Made by a program: the position numbers and the translations under genes. From the NCBI GenBank assembly GCA_012842545.1, contig DUSQ01000046.1, positions 1 through 16,863 on the forward strand: a stretch of 16,863 nt of DNA, given 5' to 3'. Positions 1 to 6,987 of this stretch are shown here, one piece after another. The DNA comes from Coprothermobacter sp. (GTDB lineage Bacteria > Coprothermobacterota > Coprothermobacteria > Coprothermobacterales > Coprothermobacteraceae). The notes under the pieces were generated by a model. It did not search any database. It saw nothing but the letters and a program-made list of their open reading frames with translations, and was not told the origin of the DNA. How positions within the stretch are numbered: the stretch's first letter is position 1; the number at the start of each line of letters is the position of its first letter.

Positions 1-99
1 CTGATATACCCAGTAGCATTAGAAGAGGGCATGAGATTTGCAATCAGGGAAGGCGGAAGGACAGTAGGAGCTGGTGTTATCACCAAGCTCTTGGAATAA
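1..99 (+). CDS. tuf: Elongation factor Tu, C-terminal end (partial)
   Basis: This is the last 32 codons of EF-Tu, the GTPase that delivers aminoacyl-tRNA to the ribosome; the 5' part lies outside the window. The visible residues include MRFAIREGGRTVGAGVITKL, the signature end of EF-Tu domain 3, followed by LE and a TAA stop. The gene runs straight into rpsJ after 19 nt with no terminator-like U-tract, so the str operon (with tuf last) appears to be joined to the S10 operon. A small hairpin sits in the last codons (68-90) and is listed separately. Identification is certain from the conserved tail. Confidence 0.97.
   Translation: MIYPVALEEGMRFAIREGGRTVGAGVITKLLE
68..90 (+). other. Small hairpin in the last codons of tuf
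   Basis: GAGCTGGTG (68-76) can pair with CACC and AGCTC (81-90) around a TTAT loop, with one bulged A: nine base pairs in total. It ends nine bases before the tuf stop and lies about 30 nt before rpsJ. It is followed by TTGG rather than a U-run, so it does not look like an intrinsic terminator. It could be an RNA-processing or stability element between tuf and the S10 genes, or simply a coincidence of the GAGVITKL codons. Confidence 0.3.
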
Positions 100-118
100 C
101 TCAGAGGAGTGAGAAATA

Positions 119-427
119 ATGTCAGCACAACGAATACGAATAAAACTACGCTCATATGATCACAGGTTACTGGACCAATCAGCAAAGCGCATTGTGGAAG
201 TAGCCAAGAGAACGGGCGCAAAGGTAGCTGGTCCCATACCGCTGCCCACGGATCGCAGAGTGTACTGTGTGACCCGTTCTCCACATGTGGACAAAGATTC
301 CAGAGAGCATTTCGAGATAAAGATGCACAAGCGTCTCATCGACATCATCGATCCAACTCAAGAAACAGTATCTAACTTGATGAGCTTGGAGCTTCCCGCT
401 GGAGTCGATATACATCTGAAGCTTTAG
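119..427 (+). CDS. rpsJ: 30S ribosomal protein S10
   Basis: S10 (102 aa, the usual length) binds 16S rRNA in the 30S head and, as NusE, takes part in antitermination with NusB. The sequence is a full-length family member: it begins SAQRIRIKLRSYDHRLLDQS and contains GPIPLPTDRRVYCVTRSPHVDKDSREHFE, a stretch quoted here only in part by its key block GPIPLPT, and it ends in LELPAGVDIHLKL. The ATG is preceded by an AGAGGAG Shine-Dalgarno at 104-110. It lies 19 nt after tuf and 15 nt before rplC. There is no long leader of the kind that carries L4 autoregulation in E. coli, so that mechanism is not apparent here. Confidence 0.97.
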   Translation: MSAQRIRIKLRSYDHRLLDQSAKRIVEVAKRTGAKVAGPIPLPTDRRVYCVTRSPHVDKDSREHFEIKMHKRLIDIIDPTQETVSNLMSLELPAGVDIHLKL

Positions 428-442
428 GGACGGTGAAAAGAA

Positions 443-1102
443 GTGAAAGGAATAGGACTACTCGGTAAAAAAATTGGCATGAGCCGCTTCATTGATGAAA
501 AAGGCGTGTTTATTCCTGTCACACTTATTAAGGCGGGACCAAACTACGTAGTAAGCGTGAAGAAAGATAAAGATGGTCGGGAATCAGTTGCCTTGGGTTT
601 TGAAGTGGTAAAAGAGAAGGCTCTTAACAAACCAGAATTAGGTGTTTTAAAGAAAGCTGGTGTACCACCAGTTAGGTTTGTTAGGGAGTTCAGATATCCT
701 GGCATCAGTGAAAGGTTTGAAGTTGGTCAGGAAGTTAACGTGGCGGATGTGTTCGAAGATGGTGAACTCGTGGATGTCGTAGGCACGAGTAAAGGCCGCG
801 GTTTTACTGGAGCCATGAAACGCTGGGGATTTGCTGGTGGTCCCAAAACTCACGGAGCACGTGGTTGGCACAGAAGAGTGGGTGCCATCGGCAACAGAAC
901 ATATCCTGGCGAGGTAAAACCGGGTAAGAAAATGCCTGGCCATTACGGCAATACTCAGGTAACTGTGAGGAATCTTAAGATTGTTAAGGTCATACCAGAG
1001 CAGAACATCATAGCCGTTAAGGGCTCAGTACCTGGATCCAGAAACGGTCTCGTACTCGTTAGAAAAGCTTACGGACTTGGACCTGAAGGAAGGAGTGAAT
1101 AG
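443..1102 (+). CDS. rplC: 50S ribosomal protein L3
   Basis: L3 (219 aa) is an early 23S rRNA-binding assembly protein whose central loop reaches towards the peptidyl-transferase centre. Family landmarks are the start KGIGLLGKKIGMSRFIDEKG and, at about residues 118-170, GRGFTGAMKRWGFAGGPKTHG followed by WHRRVGAIG and GKKMPGHYGN. The start is GTG, preceded by GGTGA (432-436) that overlaps the end region of rpsJ; no nearby ATG fits. rplD follows after 2 nt, so the two are probably translationally coupled. Length and composition are normal for the family. Confidence 0.96.
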   Translation: MKGIGLLGKKIGMSRFIDEKGVFIPVTLIKAGPNYVVSVKKDKDGRESVALGFEVVKEKALNKPELGVLKKAGVPPVRFVREFRYPGISERFEVGQEVNVADVFEDGELVDVVGTSKGRGFTGAMKRWGFAGGPKTHGARGWHRRVGAIGNRTYPGEVKPGKKMPGHYGNTQVTVRNLKIVKVIPEQNIIAVKGSVPGSRNGLVLVRKAYGLGPEGRSE

Positions 1103-1104
1103 GG

Positions 1105-1731
1105 ATGCAACTTCCAGTATTTGATGTGAATGGTGCCGAAGTTGCCTATGAAGATGTAAATGAGAACTTGGTAGCGGCGCCTGTGCGCGGTAGGTTGCTG
1201 CATCTGAATGTGGTGCGTGTGCTTTCTGGCAAGCGCCATGGCACGGCATCTACTAAAAAACAGGGAGAGGTAGCAGGAACCACAAGAAAGCCTTGGCCTC
1301 AGAAACACACGGGCAGAGCTCGTCACGGCTATATGAGGTCTCCCATTTGGAGAAAGGGAGCTGTGGCTTTTGGTCCCAAACCGCGTAGCTGGGCCAAGGA
1401 CGTCAACAAGAAACAGATTAAGCTTGCCATGGCATCCAGTTTTGGATACAGACTGAAAAATGGTGAGCTATTAATCATTGATGCAAATAGCTTCAGTGGT
1501 AAAACTCGCGAATTCAAGGCTTTTCTAAGGAGTAAGCAGTTGGATGAGAAGCGCGTAACAGTGGTGTCACTGGCAGGTGAACAGGGTGTTAGGCGTGCTT
1601 GTCAGAACTTGGAGAATGTTTACTATGTTCCCGTTGAGAAAGTAAATGCTTACGACTTGCTCAAGGGAGATGCTGTCATAATGACTCAATCCGCGTGGGC
1701 CAGAGCACAGGAGGTGTGGGCAAATGTCTAA
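1105..1731 (+). CDS. rplD: 50S ribosomal protein L4
   Basis: L4 (208 aa) binds 23S rRNA domain I and extends a loop into the peptide exit tunnel; in some bacteria it also represses its own operon. The tunnel-loop signature is at residues 62-74 (KPWPQKHTGRARH), followed by SPIWRKGAVAFGPKPR. Most bacteria have WRQKGTGRA here. The P and H replacements match, from memory, the form found in Thermus, so they fit a thermophile rather than a resistance mutation. The ATG has the Shine-Dalgarno GGAAGGAG (1087-1094). Its last 8 nt overlap rplW. Confidence 0.96.
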   Translation: MQLPVFDVNGAEVAYEDVNENLVAAPVRGRLLHLNVVRVLSGKRHGTASTKKQGEVAGTTRKPWPQKHTGRARHGYMRSPIWRKGAVAFGPKPRSWAKDVNKKQIKLAMASSFGYRLKNGELLIIDANSFSGKTREFKAFLRSKQLDEKRVTVVSLAGEQGVRRACQNLENVYYVPVEKVNAYDLLKGDAVIMTQSAWARAQEVWANV

Positions 1732-2014
1732 ATCGCCTTTGGATGTACTCATAGCACCCGTACTAACAGAAAAAGCGTTGATGCTTCACAGAGAAGGCAA
1801 GTACACGTTCTACGTGAAAAAAGACGCTAACAAGGTTGATATTAAACGTGCTGTGGAGCAGGTGTTCAATGTGAAAGTAGTAAAAGTTCATACTTCCTGC
1901 GTACGCGGGAAGCAAAAAAGAAGAGGTTATAACGTTTACAGGACTCCTGACAAGAAGAAAGCCATCGTTCAGCTTGCTCCTGGCCAGCACATTGAACTCA
2001 TTGAGGGAGTGTGA
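1724..2014 (+). CDS. rplW: 50S ribosomal protein L23
   Basis: L23 (96 aa) sits at the tunnel exit and docks trigger factor, SRP and the Sec translocon. The sequence matches the family: SPLDVLIAPVLTEKALML near the start, the YTFYVKKDANKVDIKRAVE segment, then the basic loop KQKRRGYNVYRTPDKKKAIV. The ATG lies inside the rplD 3' end (8-nt overlap), preceded by AGGAGGTG (1709-1716), so initiation is probably coupled to termination of L4. A hairpin-forming stretch at 1893-1912 within the gene is probably fortuitous. Confidence 0.96.
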   Translation: MSKSPLDVLIAPVLTEKALMLHREGKYTFYVKKDANKVDIKRAVEQVFNVKVVKVHTSCVRGKQKRRGYNVYRTPDKKKAIVQLAPGQHIELIEGV

Positions 2015-2020
2015 TATTAG

Positions 2021-2851
2021 ATGCCAGTAAGAAGATACAAACCGGTTACGCCCAGCACCAGACACAGAGTGGTCATTGATTATAAGAGTGTAATCACAAA
2101 AACGGAGCCAGAGAAGGCACTCCTTGCACCGCTCAAGAAGAGTGGCGGCAGAAATAATGCAGGACGAATCTCTGTAAGGTCTCGTGGCGGCGGGCATAAG
2201 AGAAGGTACAGGATTATTGATTTTAAGAGGGACAAAGATGGCATTCCTGGTAAGATAACGTCCATTGAATATGATCCCAATAGGACTGCGTTCATCGCTT
2301 TGGTCACTTATGCAGACGGTGAGAAGCGCTATATACTAGCACCAGATGAGATCGAGGTCGGAGACGTTGTGATTTCAGGTGAAGAAGCCCCAATCAGGGT
2401 GGGGAACGCTTTACCGCTTTCCAAAATCCCCACCGGTACAACCATTCACAATATTGAGCTCTATCCAGGGCGGGGAGGACAGCTTGTCAGGTCTGCAGGT
2501 ACATGGGCACAGCTCATGGCTAAAGAAGGCGATTACGCTCATGTACGACTGCCCAGCGGTGAAATTAGGCTCATAAACGTGAAGTGCAAAGCCACCATTG
2601 GGCGTGTCAGCAACCTGGATCATGAGAACGTTTCCTCAGGTAAGGCTGGAAGAACCAGATGGCTTGGTAGAAGGCCCGAGGTCAGAGGAACTGCCATGAA
2701 CCCAGTAGATCACCCACATGGCGGTGGAGAAGGCAAATCACCCATTGGGCATGCGTCTCCATTATCCCCGTGGGGTTGGAAAACACTGGGCTGGAAAACG
2801 CGTCGTGGTAAGAAGCCTTCTGACAAGTTTATCGTGAAACGGCGTAAGTAA
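2021..2851 (+). CDS. rplB: 50S ribosomal protein L2
   Basis: L2 (276 aa, standard size) is needed for subunit association and peptidyl-transferase function. N-terminal landmarks are RYKPVTPSTRH and GRISVRSRGGGHKRRYR. The C-terminal core contains AMNPVDHPHGGGEGKSPIG, with the conserved histidine-rich loop near the peptidyl-transferase centre. The tail is SPWGWKTLGWKTRRGKKPSD, in which GWKT is repeated. The ATG follows rplW by 6 nt; the Shine-Dalgarno GAGGGAGTG overlaps the rplW stop region. Confidence 0.97.
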   Translation: MPVRRYKPVTPSTRHRVVIDYKSVITKTEPEKALLAPLKKSGGRNNAGRISVRSRGGGHKRRYRIIDFKRDKDGIPGKITSIEYDPNRTAFIALVTYADGEKRYILAPDEIEVGDVVISGEEAPIRVGNALPLSKIPTGTTIHNIELYPGRGGQLVRSAGTWAQLMAKEGDYAHVRLPSGEIRLINVKCKATIGRVSNLDHENVSSGKAGRTRWLGRRPEVRGTAMNPVDHPHGGGEGKSPIGHASPLSPWGWKTLGWKTRRGKKPSDKFIVKRRK

Positions 2852-2867
2852 GCGAGGTGAATGAATA

Positions 2868-3158
2868 ATGGCATGGGATAAACCTTATCCAAGAGGAAAA
2901 TACACTGATCCAAAGCTACTGAAGAAGGTTCAAAAGATGCAGAGCACCGGCGATAAGCGTATTATAAAAACTTGGAGTCGGAGGAGTACCATTACTCCAG
3001 AAATGGTCGGGCTTACCATTGCTGTTTATAATGGAAAAGTACACATACCCGTGTACATAACTCAGCAAATGGTGGGGCACAAGCTGGGCGAATTTGCCAT
3101 TACCAGGAACTTCCGGGGCCATGGTGAACCGGTTGAGCGTTCCAGTGCGTTGAAGTGA
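2868..3158 (+). CDS. rpsS: 30S ribosomal protein S19
   Basis: S19 (96 aa) pairs with S13 in the 30S head near the A site. The core is canonical: IKTWSRRSTITPEMVGLTIA, then GHKLGEFAITRNFRGHG. The N-terminus is unusual. Where most bacteria have RSLKKGPF/Y-VD, this protein has MAWDKPYPRGKYTDPKLLKK; the start is firm because GAGGTGA (2854-2860) precedes the ATG at good spacing and stops lie upstream. It is spaced 16 nt from rplB and 12 nt from rplV. Confidence 0.96.
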   Translation: MAWDKPYPRGKYTDPKLLKKVQKMQSTGDKRIIKTWSRRSTITPEMVGLTIAVYNGKVHIPVYITQQMVGHKLGEFAITRNFRGHGEPVERSSALK

Positions 3159-3170
3159 GGTGTAAAGGTC

Positions 3171-3515
3171 ATGGAAGAACAACAAATGGCTAAGGCAACA
3201 GCAAAATACGTAAGAATATCGCCCAGAAAGGCTCGCTTAGTAGTGGACGAAATCAGGAACAAGTCTGTTTCTGAAGCCAGGGCGATTTTGAAGTACTCTC
3301 CCAATAAGGCTGCCAGGTTCACGCTAAAAGTTCTGGACTCTGCAGTGGCAAATGCAGTCAATAATAATGGGTTGGACGAGGAACGCCTGTACGTGTATCG
3401 CGCTTTTGTGGATGAAGGACCGAGGCTGAAGAGGTATTATCCTCGTGCTTTTGGTAGAGCGGACATTATGAAAAGGCGTCTTAGTCACATAACCGTCATC
3501 GTTAAAGAGAGATAG
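3171..3515 (+). CDS. rplV: 50S ribosomal protein L22
   Basis: L22 (114 aa) contacts all 23S domains and sends a beta-hairpin along the exit tunnel. Landmarks are AKYVRISPRKARLVVDEIRN and the hairpin plus C-terminus at about residues 83-114, with VDEGPRLKRYYPRAFGRAD then SHITVIV. The ATG at 3171 has GTGAGGTG (3155-3162) at proper spacing. An alternative in-frame ATG at 3186 gives the more compact MAKATAKYVRIS but has no clear ribosome site, so the upstream start is preferred. Confidence 0.95.
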   Translation: MEEQQMAKATAKYVRISPRKARLVVDEIRNKSVSEARAILKYSPNKAARFTLKVLDSAVANAVNNNGLDEERLYVYRAFVDEGPRLKRYYPRAFGRADIMKRRLSHITVIVKER

Positions 3516-3528
3516 GGGGAGAAGAGCA

Positions 3529-4233
3529 GTGGGTCAAAAAATACATCCTTACGGTTTTAGATTGGGTGTTACAAAGAATTGGCGCAGCCGATGGGTTGCA
3601 CCCTTCGAGAAATACCCTGAATACATCGTCCAGGATGAAAAAATCAGGACACTCATAAACAAGCATTATGGTCATGCAGGCATCTCTTCTGTAGAAATAG
3701 AGCGATTGGGCAACAAGATGCGCGTCATCATTTGGACTGCAAGGCCTGGCATGATCATTGGAAAACAGGGTGCTGAAATTGAAAGGCTCAGAGAAGAAAT
3801 CGTAAAACTGCTTAAGAACGATTACGAAGTGAGAATAGCCATTTACGAGGTAAAGAATCCAGAAATTGATGCACAAATTGTTTCCGATAGCATAGCGCGT
3901 CAAATTGAGCGCCGCGTCAGCTACAAGAGGGCGATGAAGCAGGCAATAAGCAGAGCCATACGTTCCGGCGCTCAGGGCATAAAGATTGCCGTTTCCGGAC
4001 GCCTGGGTGGAGCAGAAATAGCTCGCCGTGAATGGTTCGTACAGGGCAAACTGCCTTTATCCACTCTAAAATCTGATGTGGACTATGGGTACAGCATTGC
4101 CGTAACGAAATATGGAACGATTGGTGTGAAGTGCTGGATTTACAAAGGAGACGTAGAGGACTTGCAAGAACTTCTACCTCCGAGAGGCCTAGAAAAGGCA
4201 GAGAGGAGGCCAGAGAGACATGCTAATGCCTAA
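3529..4233 (+). CDS. rpsC: 30S ribosomal protein S3
   Basis: S3 (234 aa) forms part of the mRNA entry channel and its helicase activity. It begins GQKIHPYGFRLGVTKNWRS, typical for S3. A KH domain follows, with the GxxG loop at residues 78-81 (IIGKQGAEIERLR). The C-terminal domain contains SGRLGGAEIARREW and DVDYGYSIAVTKYGTIGVK. The start is GTG, preceded by AGGGGGAGAAG (3513-3523). Its last 14 nt overlap rplP. Confidence 0.97.
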   Translation: MGQKIHPYGFRLGVTKNWRSRWVAPFEKYPEYIVQDEKIRTLINKHYGHAGISSVEIERLGNKMRVIIWTARPGMIIGKQGAEIERLREEIVKLLKNDYEVRIAIYEVKNPEIDAQIVSDSIARQIERRVSYKRAMKQAISRAIRSGAQGIKIAVSGRLGGAEIARREWFVQGKLPLSTLKSDVDYGYSIAVTKYGTIGVKCWIYKGDVEDLQELLPPRGLEKAERRPERHANA

Positions 4234-4627
4234 ACGTGTGAAGTACAGAAAGAACCATTTACCACACATAAAAGGAAAAGAAACCAGAGGTCTAAAGCTG
4301 GCTTTCGGCGACTACGGTATACAGGCAGTAGGTCGTGGTTATGTGGATTCTCGCATGATCGAATCCTGCCGTGTCATCATGGCCAAGAACATAGGAAAGA
4401 CTGGTAAATACTGGATAAGAATTTTCCCAGATGTGGCTTGGACTAAGAAACCACTTGAAGTGAGAATGGGTGGAGGAAAAGGAGATCCTGAGAAATGGAT
4501 TTTCCCAGTAAAGCCAGGAAGGATCATGTTCGAGCTAACCGGAGTTGATGAGGACACAGCTAAGCACATTGCTAGGTTAATAGGATTCCGCCTACCTTTT
4601 GAGGTTAGGTTAATTAGTCGTGTGTAA
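4220..4627 (+). CDS. rplP: 50S ribosomal protein L16
   Basis: L16 (135 aa) binds near the A-site tRNA elbow and is a late assembly protein. The start MLMPKRVKYRKNHLPHIKGK is classical. The core includes WIRIFPDVAWTKKPLEVRMG then GKGDPEKWIFPVKPGRIMFE. The ATG lies within the end of rpsC (14-nt overlap) behind GAGAGGAGG (4201-4209), implying coupling. A second ATG at 4226 would also initiate, but the MLMPKR start is conserved across the family. Confidence 0.96.
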   Translation: MLMPKRVKYRKNHLPHIKGKETRGLKLAFGDYGIQAVGRGYVDSRMIESCRVIMAKNIGKTGKYWIRIFPDVAWTKKPLEVRMGGGKGDPEKWIFPVKPGRIMFELTGVDEDTAKHIARLIGFRLPFEVRLISRV

Positions 4628-4642
4628 GGGAAGGTGCAGCTC

Positions 4643-4837
4643 ATGCAAGGGACAGAATTGAGAGAAAAAACAACGGAAGAATTAGAAGCTTTGCTAAAAG
4701 AGTTAAGAGCAAAATTGGTAAATCTGAAATTCCAGCTTGCAGTAGGTAAGCTGACAGATCATACCGCAATTACAAAGACGAAAAGAGATATTGCACGAGT
4801 GCTCACAGTGCTAAGAGAGAGGGGTATAAAGCTATGA
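4643..4837 (+). CDS. rpmC: 50S ribosomal protein L29
   Basis: L29 is a small helical-hairpin protein at the tunnel exit. From the ATG chosen here it is 64 aa, the usual size: QGTELREKTTEELEALLKEL in the first helix, then KRDIARVLTVLRERG in the second. A GTG at 4634 would add three residues, but it overlaps the Shine-Dalgarno GGGAAGGTG (4628-4636), which lies 6 nt before the ATG, so 4643 is preferred. The stop overlaps the rpsQ start by 4 nt (ATGA type). Confidence 0.92.
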   Translation: MQGTELREKTTEELEALLKELRAKLVNLKFQLAVGKLTDHTAITKTKRDIARVLTVLRERGIKL

Positions 4838-5121
4838 GGCGTCGATTTGTTGGCGTTGTCGTGTCGGACAAAATGGATAAAACCCGCGTTGTTATAGCTG
4901 AGCGCATGGAAAGGCATCCTCTTTACAAGAAGGAGATGCGCAGGAATACAAAATTTTATGTGCATGACGAAAACAATGTTTCTAAGGAGGGCGACGTCGT
5001 CCTCATCGAGGAATTCCGGCCCATGTCTCGGCTAAAACGCTTCAATTTGGTGAAGGTTCTCGGTAGGAAGCAGCTTGAGGAGGAGGTTGAAGAAGATGAT
5101 CAGTCCTTACACGAAGCTTAA
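4834..5121 (+). CDS. rpsQ: 30S ribosomal protein S17 with acidic tail
   Basis: S17 (95 aa) is a primary 16S rRNA-binding OB-fold protein. Landmarks are RRRFVGVVVSDKMDKTRVV, HPLYKKEMRRNTKFYVHDE and the conserved EFRPMSRLKRFNLVKVL. It ends in an acidic tail, EEEVEEDDQSLHEA, which is odd for an otherwise basic rRNA-binding protein. That tail is encoded by the same purine-rich bases that serve as the ribosome binding site and first codons of rplN, so the tail may be a by-product of the overlap. The start uses an ATGA overlap with rpmC. Confidence 0.95.
   Translation: MRRRFVGVVVSDKMDKTRVVIAERMERHPLYKKEMRRNTKFYVHDENNVSKEGDVVLIEEFRPMSRLKRFNLVKVLGRKQLEEEVEEDDQSLHEA
5077..5098 (+). promoter_or_regulatory. 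Shine-Dalgarno and start of rplN, inside rpsQ
   Basis: GAGGAGGAGG (5077-5086) lies 9 nt before the ATG at 5096 and is a very strong ribosome binding site embedded in rpsQ. It decides the rplN start: a TTG at 5075 in the same frame would add seven residues but would lie on top of this site. In the rpsQ frame the same bases read as consecutive glutamates. Confidence 0.85.
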
Positions 5122-5464
5122 GGTTGCTGATAATACTGGTGTGAAGACCATCCAAGTGATACGAGTGCTGAGGGGTCCCAGGGTTGCCTACGGGACCATA
5201 GGTGACGTTGTGGTAGCTAACGTTAGAGAGGTTTTACCAAACAGTGATTACAAGAAGGGTGATATCGTAAAAGCCGTGGTTGTTCGTTTGGCTAAAGAAA
5301 TCAAGAGACCTGATGGTACATGCGTGAAGTTTGATGACAACGCGGCAGTTATTATCGATCAATTTGGCGAGCCCAGTGGAACGCGTGTATTTGGACCGGT
5401 GGCTCGTGAGCTCAGAGAAAAGGGGTACTTGAAGATCATTTCACTTGCCCCTGAAGTGTTGTAG
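5096..5464 (+). CDS. rplN: 50S ribosomal protein L14
   Basis: L14 is 122 aa in almost all bacteria, and the ATG at 5096 gives exactly that: MISPYTKLKVADNTGVKTIQ at the start. Further landmarks are GDIVKAVVVRLAKEIKRPDG, FDDNAAVIIDQ and GTRVFGPVARELREKGYLKI. L14 forms bridges to the 30S subunit and is the docking site for silencing factor RsfS. It overlaps rpsQ by 26 nt, so its translation is probably coupled to that of S17. In the E. coli scheme this is the first gene of the spc operon, but no promoter or gap is visible here. Confidence 0.96.
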   Translation: MISPYTKLKVADNTGVKTIQVIRVLRGPRVAYGTIGDVVVANVREVLPNSDYKKGDIVKAVVVRLAKEIKRPDGTCVKFDDNAAVIIDQFGEPSGTRVFGPVARELREKGYLKIISLAPEVL

Positions 5465-5482
5465 TGGTGGAGGTCGAATAGT

Positions 5483-5800
5483 ATGAAGTTGAACATAAAA
5501 ACGGGCGACCTGGTAGAGGTTATAAGCGGCAAGGAAAAAGGTAAACGCGGCAAGGTGACTAAGGCTTTCCCAAAAGAAAACAAAGTTGTGGTCCAAGGAG
5601 TGAACATCATTACTAAGGCAATGAGGCCCACGCAGAAGGACCCACAAGGCGGACTAAAGAAATTCGAAGCGCCCATTTTCGCCAATAAGGTCATGGTAGT
5701 TTGTCCCAAATGCGATAAACCAACAAGAATCGGGCACAAGTTCTTAGAAGATGGTAAGAAAGTGCGCGTTTGCGTTCGTTGCGGCGAAGTTCTGGATTAA
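5483..5800 (+). CDS. rplX: 50S ribosomal protein L24
   Basis: L24 (105 aa) is an assembly initiator at the 5' end of 23S rRNA. An N-terminal KOW motif spans about residues 5-32 (KTGDLVEVISGKEKGKRGKV). The C-terminal part carries a four-cysteine zinc-ribbon-like pattern, C74-x2-C77 and C97-x2-C100 (CPKCDKPTRIG and VCVRCGEVLD), which is common in this family. The ATG has GGTGGAGGTCG (5466-5476) before it. It lies 18 nt after rplN and 19 nt before rplE. Confidence 0.96.
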   Translation: MKLNIKTGDLVEVISGKEKGKRGKVTKAFPKENKVVVQGVNIITKAMRPTQKDPQGGLKKFEAPIFANKVMVVCPKCDKPTRIGHKFLEDGKKVRVCVRCGEVLD

Positions 5801-5819
5801 GCTTTGGGAGGGTTGAGCG

Positions 5820-6359
5820 ATGAGTTTGAAGGAAAAGTATGAAAACGAAGTTAAACCATACATGATGAAAAAGTTTGGTTACAAGAATGTTATGCAAGTT
5901 CCGAAAGTGGTGAAGGTCACACTTAACCGCGGCTTGGGAGAGGCTTTGCAGAACCCAAGGGCTATTGAAGTCACCACGAAGGAATTTGAGATCATAACAG
6001 GCCAAAAGCCACTGGTTAGGAGATCGAAGAAGAACGTGGCTGCTTTCAAGCTAAGAAAGGGTGCTCCAATCGGGGTCAGTGTTACCTTGAGAAAGAATAA
6101 AATGTGGGATTTCATGGAGCATCTCATTAATGATGTTCTGCCCAGGGTGCGTGACTTTAGGGGTCTTAATCCACGTTCTTTTGATGGCAGAGGAAACTAC
6201 AACTTTGGTCTTTTGGAAGACTTGGTGTTCCCAGAGATATCTTACGATATGATCGACAAAACCAGGGGTTTAGGTATTTCCATAACCACTACGGCAAAAA
6301 CTGACGAGGAGGCCTTTGAACTCTTGAAGGCACTTGGCTTCCCGTTCATGGAACGATAA
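5820..6359 (+). CDS. rplE: 50S ribosomal protein L5
   Basis: L5 (179 aa) binds 5S rRNA and touches the P-site tRNA. Landmarks are EIITGQKPLVRRSKKNVAAF then KLRKGAPIG, followed by LPRVRDFRGLNPRSFDGRGN and FPEISYDMIDKTRGLGI. The ATG follows GGGAGGGTTGAG (5805-5816). The gap before it (5801-5819) is too short to hold the S8-binding helix that represses this region in E. coli, so that control is not evident. Confidence 0.97.
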   Translation: MSLKEKYENEVKPYMMKKFGYKNVMQVPKVVKVTLNRGLGEALQNPRAIEVTTKEFEIITGQKPLVRRSKKNVAAFKLRKGAPIGVSVTLRKNKMWDFMEHLINDVLPRVRDFRGLNPRSFDGRGNYNFGLLEDLVFPEISYDMIDKTRGLGISITTTAKTDEEAFELLKALGFPFMER

Positions 6360-6379
6360 AAGGGAATAAGGAGGTTAGT

Positions 6380-6565
6380 ATGGCCAGAAAAGCACTGAAA
6401 ATAAAAGCTGAGAAGGAACCAAAATTCTCTACTCGCAAGTACACCAGATGCAAAATATGCGGCAGGTCCAGGGCTGTCTACAAAGACTTTGGGATTTGTC
6501 GTTTGTGTCTGCGCGAACTTGCTCATAAGGGTTCCATTCCAGGTCTAAAGAAAGCTTCTTGGTGA
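6380..6565 (+). CDS. rpsZ: 30S ribosomal protein S14, zinc-binding type Z
   Basis: This is the short (61 aa) C+ form of S14. Zinc ligands are C24-x2-C27 and C40-x2-C43 in RCKICGRSRAVYKDFGICR and LCLRELAHKG. It ends with GSIPGLKKASW, diagnostic of the type-Z subfamily. S14 completes the 30S head late in assembly. The first twenty residues are more extended and lysine-rich than the usual AKKALI-start form. The Shine-Dalgarno is AAGGAGGT (6368-6375). It could equally be named rpsN. Confidence 0.96.
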   Translation: MARKALKIKAEKEPKFSTRKYTRCKICGRSRAVYKDFGICRLCLRELAHKGSIPGLKKASW

Positions 6566-6577
6566 GGTGAAGTGAAT

Positions 6578-6976
6578 ATGGTTCAAGATACAATATCCGA
6601 TTTGTTGATAAGACTAAAAAACGCAAGCCATGCTCGCTTAGAAAGGGTGGAAGGTATCCCTTACGGCAAGTACCAAGAAGAAATATTGAAAGTTTTGGTA
6701 CGCGAGGGCTACATTAAAAGTTACGAGGTTGAAGAGAAGGAAGGAAAAAAGTACCTCAGTGTGCAACTCAAGTTTGGCCCTGGCAAGCAGCCTGTGCTGA
6801 ATGAAGTCAGACTTATAAGCGTACCTTCTCGTAGGATTTACGCTAAAAAGAATGATATTCCCAAGGTCATGAATGGTCTGGGCATTGCGATTCTAACAAC
6901 GTCGGCTGGTGTATTGTCTGATGCTGAAGCACGTCAAAAAGGCGTCGGCGGTCAAATAATCTGCTACGTTTGGTGA
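6578..6976 (+). CDS. rpsH: 30S ribosomal protein S8
   Basis: S8 (132 aa from this ATG) is a primary 16S rRNA-binding protein. It starts MVQDTISDLLIRLKNASHAR, close to the classical TDPIADMLTRIRNA. The C-terminal binding motif contains STSAG-like TTSAGVLSDAEARQKGVGG and ends ICYVW. A GTG at 6572 in the same frame is rejected because GGTGAGGTGA (6561-6570) would be only 1 nt away from it but is 7 nt from the ATG. rplF follows after 11 nt. Confidence 0.94.
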   Translation: MVQDTISDLLIRLKNASHARLERVEGIPYGKYQEEILKVLVREGYIKSYEVEEKEGKKYLSVQLKFGPGKQPVLNEVRLISVPSRRIYAKKNDIPKVMNGLGIAILTTSAGVLSDAEARQKGVGGQIICYVW

Positions 6977-6987
6977 GGTGGTCATAA

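Noticed and set aside
1289..1327. L4 tunnel loop KPWPQKHTGRA differs from the common KPWRQKGTGRA at positions linked to macrolide resistance in other bacteria.
   Set aside because: From memory the WPQKHTGRARHG form occurs in Thermus L4, so it is a lineage or thermophile variant rather than a resistance change.
1893..1912. 8-bp hairpin with one G-U pair in rplW (loop GTAC).
   Set aside because: One or two 8-bp stems are expected by chance in a window of this size; it lies mid-gene with no U-tract and no nearby initiation signal.
5801..5819. Possible S8-binding regulatory helix before rplE, as in E. coli.
   Set aside because: The gap is 19 nt, mostly ribosome site, and no matching helix is visible.
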